From: Halosimplex salinum
GTDB taxonomy: Archaea; Halobacteriota; Halobacteria; Halobacteriales; Haloarculaceae
Direction of reading: 5' to 3'
Length of the DNA stretch: 64,000 nucleotides
Assembly: GCF_003730195.1 (NCBI RefSeq)
Contig: NZ_QWGG01000009.1
Span: 111,483-175,482, forward strand
The translations under genes were made by a program, and so were the position numbers. Positions 32,892-41,323 of this stretch are shown one piece after another; position 1 is the first letter of the stretch, and each line of letters begins with the position of its first letter. The notes under the pieces were generated by a model. That model saw only the letters and a list, made by a program, of their open reading frames with translations, made no database searches and had not been told where the DNA came from.

Positions 32892-35405
32892 ATGGAACGG
32901 AGCAGACGCGACGTACTGGCCGCAGGGGCGTCGATCTTCGCGACAGCGGGTATCGCCGGGTGCAACGGGCTGTCGGGGTCCGATGGGACCGACACGAGGG
33001 ACGCGACGGGCTCCGGTGGCACCGGCGACGGCGCGTCGTCCGAGAGTGGGACCCAGGGCTCCGACGGGTCTTCGGCGGCCGTGACGGCCGATGTCGCCGT
33101 CGCCGCCGAGTGGAACGCCATGCGTGCCCGGGTATGGGACGCCCTCTCGCTGGGGCTCGCCGGTGAAGCGGACGCCGGCGCGTCGGTCGCCCAGTCCACG
33201 TTCGCGCGCTTCGAGGAAGCGAGCGGCGAGTACGGCGCTCACGAGACGCTCGAACACACCAGCGAGGCGAACTACGAGGAGTTCGAGGAAGCGCTGGGCG
33301 AACTACGGAGCGAAGGGCTCGAAGCGGACGATACCGAGCGCACCCGCGAGGAAGCGTCGCTCGCGAGTACCCAGCTCGCCGAGGCACAGCGGACCGTCAC
33401 CGGCGACTCGACCGCGAACGCCCTCGACCTGCAGTTGCTCGGGGCGAACGCGCTGAACGCCGCCGCGCTCGCCGCAATCGACCGCTTCGACGGTGCCGAG
33501 GCCACGGTGGACGCCGTCCTGACCCGCTTCGAGGAGGTACCCGCCCACGACGCCCTCGAATCCGCGGACGCCGAGTCCTACGAGGCCTTCGAGACCGCAC
33601 TCGAAGCGGCGGCCGCCGCCGCCGAGAGTGGCGACGTCGCCGCCGTCAGGTCGGAAACCTCGACGGCCTACCAGGCGGCGATCGACGGGAGTTACGCGCT
33701 CGCCGACAGCGAGTCGGCCGCTGGCGCCGGGCACGTCGCGACGCTCCAGGCCCGCGGCTGGGACGCCGCCGCGCTCGCCGCGGCGGGCGGCCCCTCGACG
33801 GACGTCGCTCACGCCGCCGGACTGACGCTGTACCGCGCTCGCACCGCCGACGCCCGCTGGCTCGCGGCCCGCGGCGAGACCGACCGCGCGGCGACGATGG
33901 CGAGCGACGTCTTCGCTCACTTCGAGGGCGCCCGCGCCCACGAGGCGCTGGAGGACGCCGACCACGACGCCTACGAGGGGTTCGAATCGGGACTTTCGGC
34001 CCTCCGGTCCGCAGTGGAGGAAGCGGACTCGGCCGGCATCGACGACGCGCTCGCCGCGGTCGACGAGCACCTCGTCACCGGGTCCGAGGCCCTGGCCGGG
34101 GCGGCCGCCCCGCTGCTCGAAGCGGCGTTCTTCCGCGCCCGACTCGCCGACGCCCGCGAACGGTACCGACTGGGGGACACCGAGGGTGCCGCCGCTATCG
34201 CTCGGGACCTCTTCGAGCGCTTCGAATCGAACGAACTCGACCTCCACGAATCGATCGAGTCGACGAGCGAGGCGCTCTACCACGAGTTCGAGGAAGAGCA
34301 CCTCTCTGGACTGGTCGACGCCTTCGAGAACGGGGACGACGAGGCCGTCGCGACCCACGACGAGGGCGCCCGGTCCGCGCTCCTGGAGTTCGAGACGAGC
34401 GCCGGCACGGCTGCCACCGTCAGCGGCGCCGAGGCCGCGTTCGTCGGTGCCCGGGGGTTCGACGCCGCCGCCCTCGCCGCGCTCGGAGAGACCGACCGCG
34501 CCGAGGTGATCGCGCAGGACACCTTCGAGCACTTCGAGGCCGGCGCCGGCGGCTACCACGAGGCGCTGGAGGACGCCGACCACGACACCTACGAAGCGTT
34601 CGAGGAGCGGCTCGGTTCAGTCGCGACCGCCGCGGCCGAGGGCGAGGACGTGTACTCGGCCAGTCAGTCCTTCGGCGCTTCGGCGCTGGAGTCGGCGTAC
34701 GCCATCGTCGAGCACGCGGGCGGGTCGACCGGCGGCGCGGCGGCGACGCTCGTCGGAGACGCCTTCGCCCACTTCGAGGAAGCGCGCGTCCACGAACTGC
34801 TGGAGGAGGCCGACCGCTCCGCCTACGAGAGCTTCGAGCGCCGGCTGGACGCGTACGCGACCGCTCTGGAGGACGGTGACGACGTGGCGGGCGCGGCCGA
34901 GTCGTTCGCTCGCGCCGCCCAGTACGCCCAGTTCGCGCTCGTCGACAGCGTCGAGGAACTCCCGCTGGACCTGCGTGTAGCCGGATCGAGTGGTGACGGT
35001 GGGGGACACGACGAGGACGGTCACGGCGAGTCCGAACTGCAGGGCGGCCCGAACGTCGTCGACGGCGTGCCCGACAGCGCCGACCACGTCGTCGACATGG
35101 CGGCCGTCGCGTTCGGACCCGCGGAGCTGACAGTCGAACGGGGCGACACCGTCGCCTGGAAGCACGTGGCCGGCGAACCTCACAGCGTCACCGCCGTCGA
35201 GAGCGAGGTCCCGGCCGACGCCGACTACTGGGCCTCCGGCGACTTCGACTCCGAGGAGGACGCGCGAAGCGGATGGGAGGAGGGGACCGGGGCGGTTCAG
35301 TCGGGCCAGTCGTTCGTCCACACCTTCGAGACGGCGGGGACCCACGAGTACCTCTGTATCCCGCACGAGGCCGCCGGGATGGTCGGATCGGTTACCGTGG
35401 AGTGA
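32892..35405 (+). CDS. Tat-exported lipoprotein: six similar helical units plus C-terminal cupredoxin
   Basis: 837 residues. A twin-arginine signal with lipobox (RRDVLAAGASIF...GIAGC) anchors it outside. Residues about 65-700 consist of Ala/Glu-rich helical units. Each contains F..FE, then H[ED].(L/I)E and YE.FE..L; the His motifs are near residues 117, 218, 348, 451, 556 and 634, for example RAHEALEDADHDAYEGFE and RVHELLEEADRSAYESFE. The C-terminal about 100 residues form a halocyanin-like cupredoxin with ligands H764, C822, H825 and M830 (HEYLCIPHEAAGM). Similar proteins carry the label DUF5059. The H..E pattern recalls the metal motif of imelysin/EfeO, which pairs with a cupredoxin in the Efe iron system; that link is inference. 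The two DtxR-type boxes suggest expression on metal starvation. Confidence 0.8.
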   Translation: MERSRRDVLAAGASIFATAGIAGCNGLSGSDGTDTRDATGSGGTGDGASSESGTQGSDGSSAAVTADVAVAAEWNAMRARVWDALSLGLAGEADAGASVAQSTFARFEEASGEYGAHETLEHTSEANYEEFEEALGELRSEGLEADDTERTREEASLASTQLAEAQRTVTGDSTANALDLQLLGANALNAAALAAIDRFDGAEATVDAVLTRFEEVPAHDALESADAESYEAFETALEAAAAAAESGDVAAVRSETSTAYQAAIDGSYALADSESAAGAGHVATLQARGWDAAALAAAGGPSTDVAHAAGLTLYRARTADARWLAARGETDRAATMASDVFAHFEGARAHEALEDADHDAYEGFESGLSALRSAVEEADSAGIDDALAAVDEHLVTGSEALAGAAAPLLEAAFFRARLADARERYRLGDTEGAAAIARDLFERFESNELDLHESIESTSEALYHEFEEEHLSGLVDAFENGDDEAVATHDEGARSALLEFETSAGTAATVSGAEAAFVGARGFDAAALAALGETDRAEVIAQDTFEHFEAGAGGYHEALEDADHDTYEAFEERLGSVATAAAEGEDVYSASQSFGASALESAYAIVEHAGGSTGGAAATLVGDAFAHFEEARVHELLEEADRSAYESFERRLDAYATALEDGDDVAGAAESFARAAQYAQFALVDSVEELPLDLRVAGSSGDGGGHDEDGHGESELQGGPNVVDGVPDSADHVVDMAAVAFGPAELTVERGDTVAWKHVAGEPHSVTAVESEVPADADYWASGDFDSEEDARSGWEEGTGAVQSGQSFVHTFETAGTHEYLCIPHEAAGMVGSVTVE

Positions 35406-36105
35406 GCCCGGAGCTTGGGGTGGCCGGATCCGTGTCGTGAGTCCGCTCTGGCAGTGAATGGGGCAGTCCGGGTTCGGACCGGCGGCTTCGGGACGGTCGT
35501 GTCTCTCCCGGACTCGGCGCTGGTCGTTCGCTCCGATAAAATGCGTTGCAGAGGTTCGGAGTTGCTTCGTGTACCCCTACCCGAAGCCCCTCCGAGTGCC
35601 TACCCGTGATTTTTCGGTTTCTGGCATAAGTTTTCTGAATGTACTGTCACCTGAACTGGTCACTGTCTTTCGTCGTCTGAAGGGGTAGTACTGCTTCTCG
35701 ACTGGTTACTGGTTGTTTGGGTCCAAGGTTCGGAGCCGTTCTTTCATCTCGTCGGATTCGATGATTTGAGCAGTCTCCGCGAATACCTCGATGAGCGATA
35801 GCAGAGCATTTCGTACACACGGTAGCGAATTCTCGGACTGAGTCAATGCCCGGAAGTACAGTCTTTTTAAAAGTCCTATGCTTGCCTACAGCCTATAGAA
35901 ATCAATACCCACCTCAAAGGATCGTACCTGCTCAGATATGCACACAGGCCGATTTATATTGTATGCATCTTGTTGCGAGTAATATTCTTGACGCGGGACT
36001 GTGTGGATGAACATCGAGGGGGATCCGTTTAGCGAGGTACTCGGACACCGCACAGCGCCATCGGGGTGGTCGCGTCCAGCTGGGCGCGGTCGAACCGGGT
36101 AGAAT
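35406..36105. other. Non-coding left edge of the AT-rich island
   Basis: GC content falls from about 35,530 on. Apart from a gene remnant at 35706-35885, no ORF is convincing. A 30-codon ORF at 36007-36102 (MNIEGDPFSEVLGHRTAPSG) precedes the first 28-bp repeat and may be a cut-off gene start. Confidence 0.45.
35706..35885 (-). pseudogene. C-terminal remnant of an unrecognised gene
   Basis: 59 codons are open on the reverse strand with no proper start, and a stop lies directly before them. The reading is RALTQSENSLPCVRNALLSL, then helical IEVFAETAQIIESDEMKERL and a stop after DPNNQ. It reads like the end of a real helical protein whose 5' part is gone, consistent with an island edge. Confidence 0.35.
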
Positions 36106-36133
36106 ATCCGAGATTACGGTGAGAACCGGACAC
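36106..36133 (+). repeat. 28-bp island repeat, copy A
   Basis: Pattern ATCCG, ten variable bases, GAGAACCGGACAC. Ungapped alignment to copies B (36722), C (38331), D (39342) and E (63078, reverse). It begins 73 bases upstream of the 173-aa membrane protein start. Confidence 0.65.
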
Positions 36134-36178
36134 CATTGCAGGGATAGTATTATAAAATATTAGAAGGTATGCGGGGTC

Positions 36179-36700
36179 ATGTGGGAGCCTATTCTTCGGA
36201 TTATAGCTATTCTTCTTACTGTTTCAATTGCTTTGGCCCCATGGTTATATCCAAACTATTCGGTTTTCTCACGCCGTTTTGTCACTGGAATTGAAAAGCT
36301 ACAGACACCTCGAGTTACGGACGAGGATGTTGAAGCAGGGTACATAGAACGCGGAGAAACGGGGTTTTCAGAAATTAAGTTGGCATCAGAGCTAGCTTAT
36401 GGTCTATACGAAGATGTTGAACGTATCTGGTTAGTCTGGGGGGCACCGCCTGCTATCGTGGATTTTGCTCGTCAAGATGCAGATCTTGGTGGATTTGGAG
36501 ACAATGGTTTAGTTTATGCTGAGAAGTCTGATAGTGAAACGATTAGATTAAGATATCGGCCTGGAAGTCCACAACAAACGCGTCGTTTGGAAGATCTTCG
36601 GGCAGGCGGAATGCTTGTTGCTCAGCAACGTGGGCAGAGGCTCACAGGAAGTCTAGCCATCCTATGGGCTTCAATCATGATCGTAGTCGTTGCATTTTGA
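36179..36700 (+). CDS. Unrecognised AT-rich membrane protein
   Basis: 173 residues. One helix at the N-terminus (about 5-22) and one at the very C-terminus (about 155-173). The soluble middle contains GFSEIKLASELAYGLYEDVE and RYRPGSPQQTRRLEDLRAGG. No family recognised. Codon use is AT-rich, unlike chromosomal neighbours, so transfer is likely. It lies between repeat copies A and B. Confidence 0.6.
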   Translation: MWEPILRIIAILLTVSIALAPWLYPNYSVFSRRFVTGIEKLQTPRVTDEDVEAGYIERGETGFSEIKLASELAYGLYEDVERIWLVWGAPPAIVDFARQDADLGGFGDNGLVYAEKSDSETIRLRYRPGSPQQTRRLEDLRAGGMLVAQQRGQRLTGSLAILWASIMIVVVAF

Positions 36701-36721
36701 AGCACCAGACGGCTTCGTTGA

Positions 36722-36749
36722 TTCCGACTTTAGGGGAAGAACCGGACAC
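36722..36749 (+). repeat. 28-bp island repeat, copy B
   Basis: TTCCG, ten variable bases, AAGAACCGGACAC. Starts 22 bases after the stop of the 173-aa membrane protein. Confidence 0.65.
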
Positions 36750-36931
36750 TAATTTCAGCCAGCTACGTGGCGAATTCTCTGTTCACTACAACCTGCAAAT
36801 TGACTATCGAGAGTTATTTCAGGTATCGATGATGTTCGCAACCTCCTGCTGAATACATAGCGTATATCGTTCGATCGCCCACACTACTATTGACTGTCAC
36901 AGTTATCGTTTCAGGGGACGTAGCAGATGGT

Positions 36932-38179
36932 ATGTCAAATATTAGCGCGCCGTCCGCAGACGCCGTGACAATCCACGGCACTGTCGCGCCCGGGTTCGAT
37001 CCGGTCCGTGAAGTGTTCGCGGAGAATTTTCGCGACCGCAACGAATTGGGGGCGGCCGTCGCCGTCTACTCTCATGGCGAGCCAGTCGTCGACCTCTGGG
37101 GTGGCTACCGGGACACCGACCGCGAACACCCCTGGGAGGCCGACACGATGGTCCTCGTGGCCTCGGGGACGAAGGGGATGACGGCGGCGGCCATTGCTGT
37201 CGCGCTCTCGCGGGGGTTGTTCGCGCTCGACGACCGCATCGCCGACTACTGGCCGGCGTTCGCCCAGCACGGGAAGGGGAAGGTCACGGTCCGACAGTTG
37301 CTGAGTCATAAGGCCGGTCTCGCGACGCTCGACGGGCGCCTGTCGCCCGAGCAGATCGCCGACACCGAATTCCTCTCGGACCTGCTCGCGAGCGAGGAAC
37401 TCGACTGGGAGCCCGGCACCCGCCAGGGCTACCACGCGTTCACTTTGGGCTGGTACGCGAGTGAACTGCTCCGCCACACCGATGGACGGACTCTGGGCCA
37501 GTTCTTCGCCGAGGAGGTGGCCGAGCCGCTCGACCTGGAATTCTACATCGGGCTCCCCGAGAAGATTCCAACCGAGCGCGTGGCGGAACTCGATGCATTT
37601 GGGTATCTGGATATGCTTTTGAACCTCCGGACGCTGTCGCCCCGGTTCGTCCTGTCGTTCTTCAACCCGTGGTCGGTGACGAGTCGGGCGCTGAACGTGC
37701 TCGATACCCGGCGGCCGGCCGACCTGAACAGTCCAGAATTCCGTGCGGTCGAGATTCCCTCGGGCAACGGCATCGGGACGGCCCGCGCGATGGCACGACT
37801 GTATGGTGAACTCGCGACGGGCGGCGAAGTGCTGGGTCTCGACGAGGACGTGTTCGCGGAATTGATCGCACCCCCGGTGCCGCCGTCAGGTGCCCGGCGG
37901 GACGTGGTCATCGGCATGGAGACGGCGTACGCGATGGGGTACTCGAAGCCGTCGCCCGACTTCCGGTTCGGTACCTCAGACGCCGCGTTCGGTACACCCG
38001 GCGCCGGCGGCTCGTTCGGGTTTGCGGACCCCGACGTGGAACTGGGCTTTGCCTACACACCCAACCGATTGGGCCTCCACCTGAAGGACGACCCCCGGGA
38101 GGTGGCACTCAGGGAAGCCGTCTACGAGTGCATCGAACGCCGGAGCTCGGAGACGGATTCACCTCGTACCCGACCCTGA
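36932..38179 (+). CDS. Serine hydrolase of the class C beta-lactamase/esterase family
   Basis: 415 residues from ATG 36932 (MSNISAPSADAV). Beta-lactamase fold with the SxxK nucleophile motif in LVASGTKGMTAAAIAVALSR, VRQLLSHKAGLATLDG, GTRQGYHAFTLGWYASELLR (Tyr position) and GTPGAGGSFGFADP late (HTG/KTG position). Family enzymes include esterases (EstB type) and D-aminopeptidases; activity on beta-lactams is not implied. No signal peptide. The gene is GC-rich, unlike the other island genes, and lies between repeat copies B and C. Confidence 0.85.
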   Translation: MSNISAPSADAVTIHGTVAPGFDPVREVFAENFRDRNELGAAVAVYSHGEPVVDLWGGYRDTDREHPWEADTMVLVASGTKGMTAAAIAVALSRGLFALDDRIADYWPAFAQHGKGKVTVRQLLSHKAGLATLDGRLSPEQIADTEFLSDLLASEELDWEPGTRQGYHAFTLGWYASELLRHTDGRTLGQFFAEEVAEPLDLEFYIGLPEKIPTERVAELDAFGYLDMLLNLRTLSPRFVLSFFNPWSVTSRALNVLDTRRPADLNSPEFRAVEIPSGNGIGTARAMARLYGELATGGEVLGLDEDVFAELIAPPVPPSGARRDVVIGMETAYAMGYSKPSPDFRFGTSDAAFGTPGAGGSFGFADPDVELGFAYTPNRLGLHLKDDPREVALREAVYECIERRSSETDSPRTRP

Positions 38180-38330
38180 TTTTCTAACTGATTCGATAAA
38201 GCTGCGAATACAAGTCCCCGGAAGATTGCTGTCGCCTGCATGGCTCTGCTCTGTATTCAGCACGCTATCTCTGACAGAGATCATCTATATCGCTAACCGG
38301 TGTGTTACTTCGTCCCCCTGTACTGACCAG

Positions 38331-38358
38331 ATCCGACTTTGGTACCAGAATCGGACAC
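38331..38358 (+). repeat. 28-bp island repeat, copy C
   Basis: ATCCG, ten variable bases, CAGAATCGGACAC. In the 301-bp gap between the serine hydrolase and the convergent small membrane gene; nothing else is evident in that gap. Confidence 0.6.
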
Positions 38359-38480
38359 TATAATCAACCTCAGAATGTTCGAGTCTACACAATAGAATCG
38401 AACGTTTCTGATGACCGGCTTCTACAGTTTGCGGATTACTGGATACTGCCCAAAAGTTGAATGAGCTGAATCAGTCATTT

Positions 38481-38771
38481 CTATTCATCGTCAACGTAAT
38501 TGACCGTCACCTCGACATCATCTCCAACCCCGACTTCCTCTGTGATTTCAACCGTCTCCAATTTCACCAGACGAGCCGCTAAGAACAGTACAATACCAAA
38601 TTCCAATAGACCAACTACTGACCCGATTAGCCCTGTAAATCGAGCTAATATCCCTACAAACGCAAGTATTACACCAATTGATTCGATGATGTCGCGTATC
38701 GTCTTCATTTCTCCATAGTTTTCTGACTCAACGACCAATATCGGACGAATCCCCTCACGTCTCAAGTGCAT
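38481..38771 (-). CDS. Small AT-rich membrane protein
   Basis: 96 residues (or 75 from ATG 38708, MKTIRDIIESIGVILAFVGI). Two close hydrophobic segments around residues 34-52 and 55-68, then an acidic beta-like tail (EITEEVGVGDDVEVTVNYVD). No family recognised. Low GC indicates transfer. Confidence 0.55.
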   Translation of the reverse strand: MHLRREGIRPILVVESENYGEMKTIRDIIESIGVILAFVGILARFTGLIGSVVGLLEFGIVLFLAARLVKLETVEITEEVGVGDDVEVTVNYVDDE

Positions 38772-38873
38772 GTCTGGAAATGGTGTTTCAACATTATCGG
38801 CTAGTCAATTATTAGATTTAGCCATGAGAGCCATCCAAAACTCCTGGTAAAGCGTTCTATTTGTGCTAGTTAG

Positions 38874-38901
38874 ACCCGACTCCTTACCAAGAACAGGATA
38901 C
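38874..38901 (+). repeat. Possible degenerate copy F of the 28-bp island repeat
   Basis: ACCCG, ten bases, AAGAACAGGATAC: 17 of 28 positions match copy C. Weak alone, but it lies exactly between the two neighbouring genes, as the clear copies do. Confidence 0.3.
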
Positions 38902-38916
38902 AAATTCTCGTAATCT

Positions 38917-39291
38917 TCACTTGAGGGCTTCCTTGAGGGGCTCATGGGCCATACTTTCGGGAGTATCTTCAGCACGGCCAACAATGGCTAGCATTTTCAG
39001 AGGGCCTCGACCAACGTAGACTTCGCCGCGTTGTTCTTGATGGCCGGATTCACGATGGGTCTCTTTACTGTCTTCTGGCGGATGCCAGTGCGTATTTGGA
39101 TGTTTATCTTCAGGAAAATCGAGTGTATACTGACCACCTCCTGGGCCTGAAACCCGTATTTCGATCCCATCTTTCGATTCGATCACCGCATCAACAGTAG
39201 AAATATTTGTATCTCGTTCTTCTGCTGTCGCTGTCCAGAAGATAGTATCACCAACTTCCAACCGTTCTAACACGGAGTACAGATCCGTCAT
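38917..39291 (-). CDS. Small soluble protein, unknown
   Basis: 124 residues from ATG 39291 (MTDLYSVLERLEVGDTIFWT); the open frame extends further upstream to 39411 but crosses repeat copy D, so the shorter start is chosen. Beta-rich N-terminal half (IEIRVSGPGGGQYTLDFPED), then a polar, His-rich stretch. No family recognised. Confidence 0.55.
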   Translation of the reverse strand: MTDLYSVLERLEVGDTIFWTATAEERDTNISTVDAVIESKDGIEIRVSGPGGGQYTLDFPEDKHPNTHWHPPEDSKETHRESGHQEQRGEVYVGRGPLKMLAIVGRAEDTPESMAHEPLKEALK

Positions 39292-39341
39292 GACAATTAT
39301 GTGTGGGGAGGGCGTAATCAATCTATCCCTGCACGGAATAT

Positions 39342-39369
39342 ATCCGGTTTTGTGGGGAGAACCGGACAT
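39342..39369 (+). repeat. 28-bp island repeat, copy D
   Basis: ATCCG, GTTTTGTGGG, GAGAACCGGACAT. Contains a perfect inverted repeat TCCGGTT/AACCGGA, so it can form a hairpin. Near-identical (26 of 28) to copy E on the other strand at 63078. Confidence 0.75.
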
Positions 39370-39503
39370 CCCAGAGTTGCAAAAATGAGGTCGTTCAGTA
39401 TCATCAGACACTCTGAGAACTTATCTCCGTGATTTACGGTCCCCTCTTTTATTGGTTACCAATAATAAGAGGTAAGTATCGAGACAAAATATTGGGCTCT
39501 GGT

Positions 39504-40334
39504 ATGTCACTCCTCGAACTCGATTTTCTCAATGAGTTTAGGGAGAAATCCCGAATTTGGTGGTTGAAGTGGCTCTTTGCAGCCATATTTGTATTTTCCA
39601 CTAGCTTCTCATTTTTTGGGTTCTTCGACCTTGCACCAACCTTCATATTTGCTGGAGAAACAACTGAGATTCATACAAATCTAACCAGTGGAAGCATTGA
39701 AAGTGGGGAGTTTGTGGTTGAGGTTACCGAACAGTCCACTTTGCAGTCAGGCGATGCGGGAATTGAAATTGGAGGGATAGGATTCTCAATCAGAGAGACT
39801 GCTGTTCTTAGTCTGATACAAACATTAGTGGCTCTTCTTGGATTCTCTTTCTGCTCGTATTTGCTACGAGATAGGGGCTCTACGGTCCAAATTCGATTGT
39901 TAAATTCGGCAGTCAGTTCCGTAGGATCGTATGTTTTCATCTTCTGGTTACTAAAGAGCCAAAATGTCCTGATAAGAGGAGAGACAGGCGTTGAAAACGG
40001 GGTATTCTGGTTTGGGTTGCTTATCCACTACGTCTCAATAGCATCCCTACTGTATGTATACAGCGGAGAACTTGTAATTAGCCTCTATAGCCTTGATTCA
40101 GAGGCTGTAGGAATATATCTTCAACACCAAGGGCGTATAGCACAAGGTGTTCTGTCTATTGGTCTTGCAGTTGGAATCGGTGGAGCGCTATCGTTTGCTA
40201 GTAGTTCAACCTCAAATATCGTCTCTATCGCCTCACTTGTCGGGGTGTTTCTAATTCCACTGGCTGGGATAGCAACTCATCAATATTATCGAATGTGTCA
40301 AGTTGAAATTCAGAATAGGTGTCCATATCGCTAA
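39504..40334 (+). CDS. Unrecognised AT-rich polytopic membrane protein
   Basis: 276 residues from ATG 39504 (MSLLELDFLNEFREKSRIWW); GTG 39429 would add 25. About six hydrophobic segments: IWWLKWLFAAIFVFSTSFSF, then around 105-125, 140-160, 175-200, 220-240 and 245-265. It ends with a short polar tail with two Cys. No family recognised. Low GC. Confidence 0.6.
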   Translation: MSLLELDFLNEFREKSRIWWLKWLFAAIFVFSTSFSFFGFFDLAPTFIFAGETTEIHTNLTSGSIESGEFVVEVTEQSTLQSGDAGIEIGGIGFSIRETAVLSLIQTLVALLGFSFCSYLLRDRGSTVQIRLLNSAVSSVGSYVFIFWLLKSQNVLIRGETGVENGVFWFGLLIHYVSIASLLYVYSGELVISLYSLDSEAVGIYLQHQGRIAQGVLSIGLAVGIGGALSFASSSTSNIVSIASLVGVFLIPLAGIATHQYYRMCQVEIQNRCPYR

Positions 40335-40464
40335 AATTACGACTACAAAAGTACGGGACTATACTGTATTCAGCCCTTTCAAAAGTTAAACCGGGCAGAT
40401 ATGTACAGTCTAAATGGAAGTGATGTTTAGTGGCTAGGGCCGACTCCCGGGAGGAATAGAACCA

Positions 40465-40836
40465 TCAGACCACCCCCAACACGTCGAGAGGCGCGATGTC
40501 GTCCGGCCGGGTGGTCCTATCGACCCGCGGCGGCGTCCACCCGTCATAACTGTCGCCTCCGGTAGCCCGTCTCTCCCGGTGGAACAGCTGGGCGATCATC
40601 CCGAAGTGGTGACAGACCTGCTGATGGCGCTCCACGGTTGACCCGTAGCCGACCTGTGACTCCGCCAGATCGTGCTTGACCATCCGCACGCCGGCCTCTC
40701 CAACGTCGTCGAGGATGCGGAGAAACAGGTCGTAGTCCTCGCAGAGCGTGAACTTCTCCCGATACCGATAGCGGTTCTCGAACATCACAGAGGAAAAAAC
40801 AGCGCACAGCCGTCCTAGAGCTCCTCGACCGGCCAC
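40465..40836 (-). pseudogene. Fragment of a family 2 glycosyltransferase
   Basis: The reading VMFENRYRYREKFTLCEDYD followed by LFLRILDDVGEAGVRMVKHD matches the acceptor-side part of GT2 enzymes (S-V-M-F-R... G-Y-R-E...  E-D-Y-D-L-F-L-R). The N-terminal nucleotide-sugar half is absent, so this is a truncated gene. GC-rich, so it probably came from a host surface-polysaccharide locus. Confidence 0.6.
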
Positions 40837-40950
40837 TCGGTGGGCTCGATATACTCACCGTCCGGGCCGATTTCGTTGGCGTACTTCTTCAGCTGACCGA
40901 TGAGCGCGGCATCCGCTCCGTCGAGAATGTGGCGCTGGTAGTCGAGACGG
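40814..40950 (-). pseudogene. C-terminal fragment of an unknown protein
   Basis: Frame reading GRLDYQRHILDGADAALIGQ, then LKKYANEIGPDGEYIEPTEW and a stop after PVEEL. It has the look of a conserved C-terminus but no start, and its upstream sequence is replaced by other DNA. Not recognised. Together with the glycosyltransferase fragment it shows decay or deletion next to the tRNA gene. Confidence 0.35.
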
Positions 40951-41027
40951 CCGGCACAAATGGGTCTGCATTCCGGACTCGCTCGACTATTATCGAGAAT
41001 TCAATCCTACACGCTCTCTTCGGCAAA

Positions 41028-41042
41028 GGGCCCGCTCGGATT
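41028..41042. repeat. 15-bp copy of the tRNA 3' end (att-like)
   Basis: GGGCCCGCTCGGATT is identical to 41148-41162, the 3' end of the tRNA gene, 120 bp away. Duplicated tRNA 3' ends mark integrase attachment sites. No integrase gene is in the window. Confidence 0.6.
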
Positions 41043-41099
41043 GTGAACTACGCCCTGACGTGCTCGCTTCGCTGCGCGCGTCAGGTCTCGTTCAAATCC
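41038..41099. repeat. 62-bp inverted repeat with T-arm-like ends
   Basis: Arms GGATTGTGAAC and GTTCAAATCC with an inner pair CCTGACG/CGTCAGG around a GCTCGCTTCGCTGC core. The outer arms equal the T-arm end of the neighbouring tRNA (GGATTTGAACC on this strand). Confidence 0.6.
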
Positions 41100-41108
41100 T
41101 CGGGGTTG

Positions 41109-41147
41109 ATACAGCGGCCGCTCACTGGCGTTCGCGGCACGCTGTAT
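41109..41147. repeat. 39-bp hairpin directly 3' of the tRNA gene
   Basis: ATACAGCGGCCGC pairs with GCGGCACGCTGTAT (one bulged A) around a 12-base loop. It ends on the tRNA discriminator base, so it may terminate or process the tRNA transcript, or be an integration footprint. Confidence 0.55.
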
Positions 41148-41221
41148 GGGCCCGCTCGGATTTGAACCAAGGACGAAGCGGTTATGAGCCGCTCTCTCTA
41201 ACCAGACTGAGATACGGGCCC
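41147..41221 (-). tRNA. tRNA with CAU anticodon (elongator Met or Ile2)
   Basis: 75-nt cloverleaf: acceptor GGGCCCG/CGGGCCC with discriminator A, D-arm TCTC...GAGA with GG in the loop, anticodon arm AGCGG-CTCATAA-CCGCT (anticodon CAT), a 5-base variable loop and T-arm CTTGG-TTCAAAT-CCGAG. The anticodon stem lacks the GGG/CCC of initiators. There is no intron; elongator Met genes of several haloarchaea have one, so tRNA-Ile2 is a real alternative. CCA is not encoded. Confidence 0.95.
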
Positions 41222-41323
41222 GTTACGTCCACCGGTTTCGGAGCGGAGCCCTTTAGCCTACCGGGTTCGCACGCCCCACGGCCCGGGGACGCCTTTTAGC
41301 CCCTCACACGCCAACCCACGGAT

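Noticed and set aside
38917..39411. Longer 164-residue version of the small island protein
   Set aside because: The extension runs through repeat copy D; the internal ATG at 39291 fits better.
40435..40470. Another copy of the 28-bp island repeat
   Set aside because: The match needs several gaps; too weak to count.
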